From contig JAETTS010000069.1 of assembly GCA_021769025.1 (NCBI GenBank), forward strand, positions 1 through 9,771: a DNA stretch of 9,771 bases, in the 5' to 3' direction. Numbering within the stretch: position 1 is the stretch's first letter; each line of letters starts with the position of its first letter. Source of the DNA: Enterocloster bolteae. Lineage in GTDB: Bacteria; Bacillota_A; Clostridia; Lachnospirales; Lachnospiraceae. Below, in pieces: positions 1 through 5,676 of this stretch. The translations under genes were made by a program, and so were the position numbers. A model generated the notes under the pieces. It did no database searches and had not been told where the DNA came from. It saw only the letters and a list, made by a program, of their open reading frames with translations.

Positions 1-2
1 AT

Positions 3-80
3 CAGCAGTCAGAGCGGCATTTGGATACCCCTGTTCAGGAGAATGAGGAGCTTGGATTAGGTGATATATTAATGAGATAG
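3..80 (+). CDS. 3' end of an unidentified gene entering from the left edge
   Basis: An open frame runs from the window edge to a TAG at 78-80 and encodes 25 residues rich in E, Q and L, ending GLGDILMR. The other two forward frames stop at 58-60 and 53-55, so this is the longest frame touching the edge, but the margin is small. Only the C-terminal tail is visible, too short to identify a family. Given the mobile-element content downstream it could be the end of a conjugation or cargo protein; that is a guess from context. Confidence 0.4.
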   Translation, partial: QQSERHLDTPVQENEELGLGDILMR

Positions 81-220
81 TAGGTGCTAGAGCAGGACTG
101 TAGAAAGATATCCTGGCTCATCATAACGGCGGCCGGGCTTCGGTAATTATATAGTAACCAACCGTTCTGTCATATAGAACGATGTGATTCGATGAAAACA
201 AACAAATGTTCTATTGGCAC

Positions 221-249
221 TTGCACAATAGATGCTGGTCCGATATAAT
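221..249 (+). promoter_or_regulatory. Sigma-A-type promoter for the GNAT gene
   Basis: A -35 box TTGCAC (221-226) and a perfect -10 box TATAAT (244-249) are separated by 17 nt. The expected transcription start near 256 leaves a very short leader that carries the ribosome binding site AAGGAGG (258-264). The site shows that the acetyltransferase is transcribed independently of the upstream gene and excludes a start codon at 206, which would lie upstream of the promoter. Confidence 0.75.
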
Positions 250-271
250 AGAGAGGCAAGGAGGCGGAGAG

Positions 272-697
272 ATGATTCGATTATTTGAATTTCAGGATTT
301 AGACAAGATTATGGATATATGGCTCCAGGGAAATCTGGAAGCCCATTCTTTTATAGACGCCGAGTATTGGAAGAAGAATTTCGATTCCGTAAAATCGGTA
401 CTGCCCAATGCGGAGGTATATGTGTACGAGGAGGATGGAGAAATTCTGGGTTTCATCGGAATGGACGCGGAATATATTGCCGGTATTTTTGTAGCGGCAG
501 AACACAAGGGGCAGGGAATTGGCCATCAGCTAATTGAAACGGTGAAAAAGAAGAAGCGGTTGTCCTTGCATGTGTTCGATAAGAATACAGGGGCAATGGC
601 CTTTTACCTGAAAGAAGGGTTCACGGTCCGGGAGCGAATGACAGAAAAAGATACCGGCGAGAGAGAATGTCTGATGGTCTATGAGAGTGGGAAATAA
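272..697 (+). CDS. GNAT family N-acetyltransferase, YiaC/YjaB-like
   Basis: This 141-residue protein is a compact single-domain Gcn5-related acetyltransferase that would transfer an acetyl group from acetyl-CoA to an amine on a small molecule or protein. The acetyl-CoA pyrophosphate-binding loop is visible as HKGQGIGHQL (about residues 80-89), preceded by the strand AGIFVAAE and followed by the C-terminal fold signature NTGAMAFYLKEGF. The N-terminus (MIRLFEFQDLDKIMDIWLQ, then FIDAEYW) resembles E. coli YiaC and YjaB from memory. The ATG at 272 is chosen because AAGGAGG ends 7 nt upstream and the promoter lies just before it; an in-frame upstream ATG at 206 lacks both. The gene is monocistronic by appearance. 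The substrate cannot be inferred. Confidence 0.9.
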   Translation: MIRLFEFQDLDKIMDIWLQGNLEAHSFIDAEYWKKNFDSVKSVLPNAEVYVYEEDGEILGFIGMDAEYIAGIFVAAEHKGQGIGHQLIETVKKKKRLSLHVFDKNTGAMAFYLKEGFTVRERMTEKDTGERECLMVYESGK

Positions 698-724
698 GAG
701 CTTAATTTACGAGAAAGGGCTCTT
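696..724 (+). terminator. Weak hairpin after the acetyltransferase
   Basis: AAGAGC (696-701, overlapping the TAA stop) pairs with GCTCTT (719-724) across a 17-nt loop. No real U-run follows, so termination would be inefficient, and transcription may continue into the DUF5131 gene, which has no obvious promoter of its own. Confidence 0.25.
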
Positions 725-760
725 CTGGCCTGTTTGGTAGTGAAAATCGGAGGTAGTGAT

Positions 761-1483
761 ATGTCAACCTGGAATCCATGGCATGGATGTAAAAAAATTA
801 GCCCAGGCTGTACGAATTGCTATGTTTATCGGAGAGATGCTGAATTTGGTAAGGATAGCAGTGTTGTAACCCGTACTTCTAAATTTGATATGCCGGTTAA
901 ATGTAACCGCAAGGGTGACTACAAGCTGCAGCCAGATGGTGAGAGTGTATATACCTGCATGACCTCTGATTTTTTTCTGGATGAGGCAGATGTATGGCGT
1001 GCGGAAACATGGAATATCATTCGTAGGCGCAGCGATCTGCATTTTGTTATTATTACCAAACGCATCCACCGGTTTGAGGTGGAATTACCGGGGGACTGGG
1101 GAAGCGGGTATGAAAATGTGACCATCTGCTGTACCTGTGAGAACCAGAATCAGGCCGACTACCGCCTGCCTGTTTTTCTGGAATTGCCAATCAAACACCG
1201 GACTGTAATTCATGAGCCAATGCTGGAGCAGATCGATATCCGGAAATATTTGGCCACAGGGAAGATAGAAGGTGTTACCTGTGGTGGAGAGTCCGGGCCG
1301 GACGCAAGAGTCTGTGACTTCTCCTGGATACTTGATTCCATGGAGCAATGTGTGGAATATGATGTACCTTTCTGGTTTAAGCAGACAGGGGCAATGTTCA
1401 AGAAGGGGAATAAGGTGTATTTGATAGACCGAAAGGCTCAGATGAGCCAGGCGCAGAAGGCCGGGGTAAATTATAAGTGCTAA
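761..1483 (+). CDS. DUF5131 / phage Gp37-Gp68 family three-cysteine protein
   Basis: The 240-residue product opens with the family hallmark: TWNPWHGC followed by SPGCTNCY, giving cysteines at residues 10, 17 and 20 (C-x6-C-x2-C). Further family-like blocks are MTSDFFLDEAD, FVIITKR, the CTCENQ region, HEPMLEQID and CGGESGPDAR, and WFKQTG near the C-terminus. Length fits the family (about 240 residues). The biochemical activity of this family is not established to my knowledge; the clustered cysteines suggest metal or Fe-S binding, which is inference. Members are common in phages and mobile elements and are often paired with a three-Cys-motif partner protein (TcmP); no such partner is visible here. 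The ATG at 761 has CGGAGGT (748-754) 6 nt upstream, better than the in-frame TTG at 734. A strong terminator follows directly. Confidence 0.85.
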   Translation: MSTWNPWHGCKKISPGCTNCYVYRRDAEFGKDSSVVTRTSKFDMPVKCNRKGDYKLQPDGESVYTCMTSDFFLDEADVWRAETWNIIRRRSDLHFVIITKRIHRFEVELPGDWGSGYENVTICCTCENQNQADYRLPVFLELPIKHRTVIHEPMLEQIDIRKYLATGKIEGVTCGGESGPDARVCDFSWILDSMEQCVEYDVPFWFKQTGAMFKKGNKVYLIDRKAQMSQAQKAGVNYKC

Positions 1484-1490
1484 ATGATAT

Positions 1491-1540
1491 AGAGGCTGTT
1501 GTGGCATACATAAAGAATATGTCATGACGCCTCTGTTTTT
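1491..1540 (+). terminator. Strong intrinsic terminator after the DUF5131 gene
   Basis: The arms 1491-1508 and 1518-1534 form about 17 base pairs (a six-pair AGAGGC/GCCTCT base, one bulged T at 1497, then eleven pairs including three G-U wobbles), closed by a 9-nt loop. GTTTTT (1535-1540) follows. It starts only 7 nt after the stop codon. Confidence 0.8.
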
Positions 1541-1591
1541 ATGTCCGCTTTCGGTGTGCTCAATGAATTTCTATATGAAATTAGCGGATAT
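1541..1591. repeat. Nested two-part stem-loop
   Basis: ATGTCCGCT (1541-1549) pairs with AGCGGATAT (1583-1591) over nine pairs with one G-U. Directly stacked inside it, AATTTC (1566-1571) pairs perfectly with GAAATT (1577-1582) around the loop TATAT. The only unpaired material besides that loop is a 5' bulge at 1550-1565. There is no U-run, so this is not a terminator. It may be a structured RNA element or a recombination or operator site. Confidence 0.5.
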
Positions 1592-1626
1592 GAGGGCAAC
1601 GCCACATTTTTAAGATAAGACCCTGT

Positions 1627-1649
1627 ACAGGTTCTTAAAATGAACCTGT
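1627..1649. repeat. Perfect 8-bp inverted repeat in the intergenic region
   Basis: ACAGGTTC (1627-1634) and GAACCTGT (1642-1649) are exact inverted copies around the 7-nt spacer TTAAAAT. The left arm also overlaps a small palindrome CTGTACAG (1623-1630). No U-run follows. The size and AT-rich centre fit a dimeric repressor operator or an RNA hairpin; neither can be decided from sequence. Confidence 0.5.
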
Positions 1650-1734
1650 GAATTGAGAGCGGGGCAATGAATTTGTGTTGGAAGGAAGGCGAGGGTGGTT
1701 GCAGTGTAAATAGAAAAGAGCAGATCTGATACGA

Positions 1735-1763
1735 AGATACTGATGAGAGTCAGTGTCTTTTTT
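1735..1763 (+). terminator. Leader terminator hairpin upstream of the PAPS-reductase-like gene
   Basis: AGATACTGA (1735-1743) pairs with TCAGTGTCT (1750-1758) over nine pairs (one T-G wobble) with a 6-nt loop, and TTTTTT lies at 1758-1763. It sits inside the untranslated region 74 nt before the next start codon. It could end a small structured RNA transcribed from 1541 onward, or lower expression of the downstream operon. Its right arm is shared with a competing stem described separately. Confidence 0.65.
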
Positions 1764-1836
1764 CTTTCTCTTGCAAGATAGCGAAAAGGAAGGAGGCAGA
1801 GTTCCGGCCGGGAAAAGATATCTGACTCTTTTTTGA
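1746..1836 (+). promoter_or_regulatory. Competing long-range stem enclosing a displaced ribosome binding site
   Basis: AGAGTCAGTGTCT (1746-1758), which is also the right arm of the terminator hairpin, can instead pair with AGATATCTGACTCT (1816-1829): thirteen pairs with one bulged T at 1821 and one G-U. T's continue to 1834 and the start codon is at 1837. The perfect Shine-Dalgarno AGGAGG (1791-1796) lies inside the loop, 40 nt before the ATG, too far for normal use. A smaller hairpin, AGAGT (1798-1802) with ACTCT (1825-1829), would bring it to an effective spacing of about 8 nt. Pairings are seen directly; a switching role is inference. Confidence 0.4.
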
Positions 1837-2730
1837 ATGGATTTAGAGCAGAAAGCGATAGAAAGAGTAAAAACAGCATCTGAAATGTCTTTGCGGATAT
1901 ATGGCCGTCCCTTAGTAGTTCCGGCCAGTGGAGGGAAAGACAGTGCTGTTTGCAGGGAGATTGTGAGGAGAGCTGGCATACCCTTTGAGCTTCACCATAA
2001 TCTGACTACTGCCGACGCACCACAGACAATTTATTATGTACGGCAGATATTCAGGGAATATGAAAGCAAGGGAATCCCGTGCAGCATTCACTATCCGTAT
2101 TACAAAGGTCAGCGCGTGTCCATGTGGTCCCTGATTCCCATGAAACGGTTCCCACCTACAAGGCTGCAGCGTTATTGCTGTGAGATACTGAAGGAAAATT
2201 CCTGTCAGGACCGGTTTATAACGACCGGGGTACGATGGGCGGAAAGTCAGAAACGCAGGAATAATCGTGGTGTTTTTGAGAACTACACAAGAGATAAGAA
2301 CAAGAAGATTATTCTTAACAATGACAATGTCGATGAGCGTATGTTATTTGAGACATGCGCCATAAAAGGAAAACGGATTTGCAATCCTATTGTGGACTGG
2401 CTGGATCGGGATATATGGGGCTATATCCAGTCCGAGCGTATTCCGGTAAACCCGCTGTATGAATGGGGATTTCACCGGGTTGGGTGCATTGGCTGCCCCA
2501 TGGCGGCAAAGAACCGTTGGACCGAATTCCGCATTTTTCCCAGCTACCAGAGGGCCTATCTACGGGCATTCGGCGTGATGCTGACATCTATTCAGGAGCA
2601 GGGGATAACAACCCGATGGAAGGATGCAGAGGATGTCTTTGCCTGGTGGATGGAGGATAAGAACACGGAAGGACAAATCAGCCTGTCCGATTTGGAGCTG
2701 TGGAGGGCAGAGAATGAGAAGTCGGAGTGA
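1837..2730 (+). CDS. PAPS reductase family ATP-pyrophosphatase with CC...CxxC cysteine set
   Basis: The 297-residue protein carries the N-type ATP-pyrophosphatase loop SGGKDS at residues 31-36, which binds the ATP or adenylyl phosphate in PAPS/APS reductases and related enzymes such as DndC and IbrA. A cysteine pair at 114-115 (RYCCEIL) and C217-x2-C220 (VGCIGCP) reproduce the CC plus CxxC arrangement that ligates the [4Fe-4S] cluster in APS reductases, so a cluster-containing enzyme is likely. The family is frequent in phages and conjugative elements, where the substrate is usually unknown; sulfate assimilation is unlikely here because no partner genes are present. The ATG at 1837 is directly preceded by an in-frame TGA, so translation cannot begin earlier; it lacks a ribosome binding site at normal spacing. 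The next gene follows after 45 nt. A role in modifying nucleic acid together with the nearby methylase is inference. Confidence 0.88.
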   Translation: MDLEQKAIERVKTASEMSLRIYGRPLVVPASGGKDSAVCREIVRRAGIPFELHHNLTTADAPQTIYYVRQIFREYESKGIPCSIHYPYYKGQRVSMWSLIPMKRFPPTRLQRYCCEILKENSCQDRFITTGVRWAESQKRRNNRGVFENYTRDKNKKIILNNDNVDERMLFETCAIKGKRICNPIVDWLDRDIWGYIQSERIPVNPLYEWGFHRVGCIGCPMAAKNRWTEFRIFPSYQRAYLRAFGVMLTSIQEQGITTRWKDAEDVFAWWMEDKNTEGQISLSDLELWRAENEKSE

Positions 2731-2775
2731 CGGAAGTACGTGGATGTAATATATGCGGCCTTAAAGGAGGAAATT

Positions 2776-3327
2776 GTGAAGAAAGAAATTTATGTAGTGG
2801 ACTGTCCAACGCATATACGGTTCGGTGATCCCATGTATTTTGAACGTTTTGAGGGCCAAAAACTTGACCGTCTGGCGGTGAATTGTAAGGTGCCTAAAAA
2901 TTTTGTGGCACGGGTCGTCCTGCAGGAACAACCGATTGAGGACCTGCCGGGAGAAATGTTGGATACCATGACCCTCTATATGGCCCCGGAACGAACCATC
3001 AGCACCTACATGGATGGCTATTGTTATAAGGGACAGGAGGTAGAGCAGAAAGAGATTGGAGTTGATACAGTGACCTATTTATTTGAAGCGGATGGCCGAT
3101 ATGAGGAATTCAATACAGAAGGAGATGGTTACTGGGGGGAAAGCCGTGAATTTTCCAGGATCTGGGACGGACGAAGCATCATAGATGCATTGGTTATCAC
3201 GGTCTGCATGCCGGAAACAAGAGGGTTTGAGGATATGAGACGTCTGGTCCATTATTTTTTCCAGGGGGCACAACTACTGGAAACAGGACAGAACAGTCAG
3301 ATGGGACCCCAGGGACCTGTGCAGTAA
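2776..3327 (+). CDS. Hypothetical protein, 183 residues
   Basis: I do not recognise a family. The start is taken as GTG 2776 because AAAGGAGG (2763-2770) lies 5 nt upstream; an in-frame GTG at 2740 has no such site. The protein begins MKKEIYVVDCPTHIRFGDPMYFERF, suggesting a beta-rich N-terminal domain, then has a mid region with alternating strands (TVTYLFEADGRYEEF) and a predicted helix near the end (EDMRRLVHYFFQGAQLLE). No signal peptide, transmembrane segment or catalytic motif stands out. Cysteines are sparse. It sits between the PAPS-reductase-like enzyme and another unknown, in the same direction with short gaps, so it probably belongs to the same operon. It may be an accessory or substrate-binding factor for one of the neighbouring enzymes, which is only a positional argument. 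Confidence 0.75.
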   Translation: MKKEIYVVDCPTHIRFGDPMYFERFEGQKLDRLAVNCKVPKNFVARVVLQEQPIEDLPGEMLDTMTLYMAPERTISTYMDGYCYKGQEVEQKEIGVDTVTYLFEADGRYEEFNTEGDGYWGESREFSRIWDGRSIIDALVITVCMPETRGFEDMRRLVHYFFQGAQLLETGQNSQMGPQGPVQ

Positions 3328-3404
3328 AGAAGGTGGTCCTCAAAGAATGAGAAAAACGAATGTTCACAAAACATGTAAGGACAGAGGAAAGAGAGGTAAA
3401 TGAA

Positions 3405-4019
3405 ATGCCAGTAGGACGTTTTTTATCAGGCAGCAGTTTAGAGGCATTCGAAGTGTTGATGCAGGAGGGGAATCCCTGTCTTCCGGACAGGAAGGGACAG
3501 GAAATGGCGATCTCCTGTTTTTTTTGCAAAGACACAAAGATTTCAGGATACCAGAAGATGGTAAAGGAACTGCGGTTACGGATTCCCGACAGCCAGTTTA
3601 TAGAGCGGGTAGAGGAAACAAAGTCATGTATGGACGGCCCTGTCTATCGAAACCGGGAACAAGAGGAACGATACAGAGGTCTCATGGGGCATAGACAGAT
3701 TCTTGCTCTGGACCAAAAGGCATCCTATGCCTGCGCCCTTTATCTGTTGGCCGCTGACGGATATCTCTGGGATAAGGCACGGGGTGCCATTACTATGTCA
3801 CAGGTAATCTTTCCGGATATACAGCTTGGAGGCATCAACGTCAAAGGATACATCCTGTTTCATCTGTCCAAGGACCTGTATTACCGGACAGGATGTGTGA
3901 AGGTATCGGACCTGACGGACCGCAGCCTGGTGGACCAGGGATTGTTTGCCGTCCTCCTGACCGGATGCCTTCTGCGGGAACATGGCCTGAGGCATATGGA
4001 ACAGGTCGGTATGGTGTAG
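3405..4019 (+). CDS. Hypothetical protein, 204 residues
   Basis: Family not recognised. The ATG at 3405 is preferred because GAGAGGT (3391-3397) is 7 nt upstream; an in-frame ATG at 3360 would add 15 residues but has a poor ribosome site. The N-terminal third contains a C-F-F-C pair (ISCFFCKDTK) and basic or amphipathic helices. The C-terminal half, roughly from residue 110, reads as a string of helices with many aromatic and small residues (ASYACALYLLAADGYLWDKA, then YILFHLSKDLYYRTG), compatible with an all-helical domain of the kind seen in phage and mobile-element proteins. No transmembrane segment is convincing. It ends 15 nt before the methyltransferase start, and its last codons lead straight into the methyltransferase ribosome binding site, so the two are likely co-expressed. 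Confidence 0.72.
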   Translation: MPVGRFLSGSSLEAFEVLMQEGNPCLPDRKGQEMAISCFFCKDTKISGYQKMVKELRLRIPDSQFIERVEETKSCMDGPVYRNREQEERYRGLMGHRQILALDQKASYACALYLLAADGYLWDKARGAITMSQVIFPDIQLGGINVKGYILFHLSKDLYYRTGCVKVSDLTDRSLVDQGLFAVLLTGCLLREHGLRHMEQVGMV

Positions 4020-4037
4020 GGAGGTGATGCCCCATTG
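4019..4037 (+). promoter_or_regulatory. Extended Shine-Dalgarno that fixes a TTG start
   Basis: GGGAGGTGAT (4019-4028) is nearly the full complement of the 16S rRNA tail and ends 6 nt before TTG 4035. The ATG at 4027 in another frame encodes only three residues before a stop. This makes TTG the only credible start of the methyltransferase. Confidence 0.7.
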
Positions 4038-4964
4038 AACAGCATTATCAGTTGGATTGGAGGAAAGAAAGCCCTCAGGGAACTGATTTACCAGCGGTTC
4101 CCCTTATCCTATGGACGTTATATCGAGGTGTTTGGAGGGGGAGGCTGGGTTCTGTTCGGAAAGCCGCCGGACGGGATGGAAGTATACAATGATTATAACT
4201 CTGACCTGACCAACCTGTTCCGGTGTGTGCGGGACAGGCCCCTGGCATTGATTCAGGAATTAGGATTCTTTCCGTTGAATGGAAGGGAGGAGTTCGACTA
4301 TCTGAAGAGATTTCTGAATCGGGAGGAATTCATGGCTCCAGGTCCATGGTATCAGGAGGAGGGACATCTGGCAGAACAATGTCTGACACCAGAGGCGTGT
4401 GGAGATATCCGGCCTATCCTGGAGGAACGTGCAAGGATGTATGATGTAAAACGGGCTGCCTGCTTTTATCAGTTAATCCGATATAGCTACGGAAGCAGCT
4501 GCACTTCCTATGGGAGTCAGCCCTTCGATATTCGCAGAACATTCGGGTTGCTCTGGGAGGGAAGCAGGAGGTTAGCCGGGACCGTGGTGGAAAACAAGGA
4601 TTTTGAGGCACTTATACGGCAGTATGACCGGGAGGATGCCTTTTTTTATTGTGACCCGCCCTATTACAAAACAGAGGGACATTACGAAGTGGTGTTCCGC
4701 CGAGAGGACCATGTGCGGCTCCGTGACGTGCTTGGGGGTATTCAGGGAAAATGGCTGTTATCCTATAACGACTGTGCCTATATCCGTGGACTGTATGAAG
4801 GATATCAGATTGAGACTGTCAAACGGCTGAATAACCTGGCACAGCGGTACAACCAGGGGGAGGAGTATGCGGAGGTGTTCATATCAAACTATGATACAGC
4901 GTGTAGGAGCAGGGAATTGCCGGAACAGATAGAGCTGTCGGATGTATACGGATTTTATCCGTAA
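4035..4964 (+). CDS. DNA adenine methyltransferase (Dam / D12 class)
   Basis: This 309-residue enzyme should transfer a methyl group from S-adenosylmethionine to N6 of adenine in a specific DNA sequence. The order of motifs is that of the D12 (alpha) class: N-terminal WIGGKK (residues 7-12), SAM-binding FGGGG at 33-37, the acidic YNDYNSDL block near 51-58, a long recognition region including SYGSSCTSYG, then the catalytic DPPY at 207-210 and a following YNDCAYIRGLY segment. It is slightly longer than typical Dam (about 270-280), the extra being in the recognition region around residues 95-130. Translation begins at TTG 4035. No cognate restriction endonuclease is visible, so it appears to be an orphan methylase, which in mobile DNA commonly protects against host restriction or tunes transcription. 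The target sequence cannot be read from the gene. Confidence 0.93.
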   Translation: MNSIISWIGGKKALRELIYQRFPLSYGRYIEVFGGGGWVLFGKPPDGMEVYNDYNSDLTNLFRCVRDRPLALIQELGFFPLNGREEFDYLKRFLNREEFMAPGPWYQEEGHLAEQCLTPEACGDIRPILEERARMYDVKRAACFYQLIRYSYGSSCTSYGSQPFDIRRTFGLLWEGSRRLAGTVVENKDFEALIRQYDREDAFFYCDPPYYKTEGHYEVVFRREDHVRLRDVLGGIQGKWLLSYNDCAYIRGLYEGYQIETVKRLNNLAQRYNQGEEYAEVFISNYDTACRSRELPEQIELSDVYGFYP

Positions 4965-4976
4965 GGAAGGAGGAAC

Positions 4977-5426
4977 ATGCGGTTAAAAGAATTAAATGTG
5001 AGGCCAGAGGAAGACGGGAGAGTGATAATACCGGCAGAAGTGTCGGAAGCGATTGGCACAAATGCAGATGGAACGGTCTATGTCACATATCTGGCAAAAG
5101 AAGATGGCGGCGGGCCGGAGGTGTTCGTAAGCCCGTTGGAGGTGGGGGAACTTACGCCGGACCAGCTGTATGAGGATGGAACGCATCTGACGGTTCCGGA
5201 GGAACTGTTAGAGGAAGCCGGTATCCAGCCGGATGAGGACCTGGAGGTTGTGTGCGAGGATAGGAGGATTACCATTCTTCCGGCCCGGGCCGGGGTAATC
5301 GTGCCGCATGAAATACTGGAACTGTGTTCGGAAATTGGAATCAACCCTGAGAAGGTACGGATCATTATGGAAATGGAGGGATTAGATGGCAGGTCTGAAG
5401 AGGACGTACCGAATCGTGGACGGTAA
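4977..5426 (+). CDS. Acidic protein with three AbrB-like half-motifs
   Basis: The 149-residue product contains three segments resembling one strand-turn unit of the SpoVT/AbrB/MazE swapped hairpin: GRVIIPAEV...G (residues 14-27), LTVPEELLEEAGIQPDEDLEVV (71-92, followed by the strand RRITILPA) and VIVPHEILELCSEIGINP (107-124). The middle copy is the closest to the classical domain. Unusually for a DNA binder the protein is strongly acidic: I count 35 D/E against 13 K/R. That suggests a protein-interaction or mimic role rather than direct DNA binding. The ATG at 4977 has AAGGAGG immediately upstream (only 3 nt spacing). It starts 12 nt after the methylase stop and overlaps the next AbrB gene by 41 nt, so the two are translationally linked and may hetero-oligomerise. 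Confidence 0.75.
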   Translation: MRLKELNVRPEEDGRVIIPAEVSEAIGTNADGTVYVTYLAKEDGGGPEVFVSPLEVGELTPDQLYEDGTHLTVPEELLEEAGIQPDEDLEVVCEDRRITILPARAGVIVPHEILELCSEIGINPEKVRIIMEMEGLDGRSEEDVPNRGR

Positions 5427-5673
5427 TGGGAGGATTTATCTTCCAAAGAGTGTACGTCAGGAAGCAGGAATGCATCCGGGAGATATCATACGGCTGGAAG
5501 CAGATAAAAGTGGATGGATTGGACTGATGAAGGTGGAGCTGATTGAGGCAGGGGACCAGTCTCCGGAGGCCATAGAGGCATATGTCCGTGCTGCTGTCCG
5601 CCAGATGCCAGATAAAAGCCGTGTGAGTCTTTTGGCTGAATTAGCTGATCTTATGCAGAAAGATGAGGGATGA
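5386..5673 (+). CDS. AbrB/MazE/SpoVT-type DNA-binding protein
   Basis: A 95-residue protein whose first half is a canonical swapped-hairpin domain: YRIVDGNGRIYLPKSVRQEAGMHPGDIIRLE in residues 8-38, with the diagnostic P-K/x-x-V-R and G-x-x-P-G-D elements. It is expected to dimerise and bind promoter DNA as a transition-state or antitoxin-like regulator. The second half (from about residue 55) is a helical tail, SPEAIEAYVRAAVRQM...LLAELADLMQ, probably for oligomerisation. The ATG at 5386 has GGAGGG (5375-5380) 5 nt upstream and lies inside the 3' end of the acidic AbrB-like gene. No toxin gene of the MazF, VapC or Doc type follows, so a toxin-antitoxin role is not supported. It more likely regulates the element's own operon. 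Confidence 0.85.
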   Translation: MAGLKRTYRIVDGNGRIYLPKSVRQEAGMHPGDIIRLEADKSGWIGLMKVELIEAGDQSPEAIEAYVRAAVRQMPDKSRVSLLAELADLMQKDEG

Positions 5674-5676
5674 CAT

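Noticed and set aside
92..118. Imperfect stem AGCAGGA/TCCTGGCT as a terminator of the first gene
   Set aside because: The stem is short with a bulged base and there is no U-run after it.
206..271. N-terminal extension of the acetyltransferase from ATG 206
   Set aside because: It lies upstream of the promoter at 221-249, lacks a ribosome site and precedes the normal family N-terminus; ATG 272 has a perfect one.
761..1483. A DUF5131-TcmP two-gene module
   Set aside because: The three-cysteine protein is followed by a terminator and a gene-free region; no partner protein is encoded on either strand nearby.
1085..1525. 146-codon frame on the minus strand opposite the DUF5131 gene
   Set aside because: It is antisense to a well-supported family member and includes the terminator hairpin; no ribosome site or family resemblance.
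1837..4964. A complete Dnd phosphorothioation system
   Set aside because: Only a PAPS-reductase-like protein is present. No cysteine desulfurase, DndB, DndD or DndE homologue is recognisable, and the length and cysteine layout fit APS-reductase-like phage proteins better.
4035..4964. A restriction-modification system
   Set aside because: No endonuclease or specificity subunit is visible in the window; the methylase is treated as an orphan.
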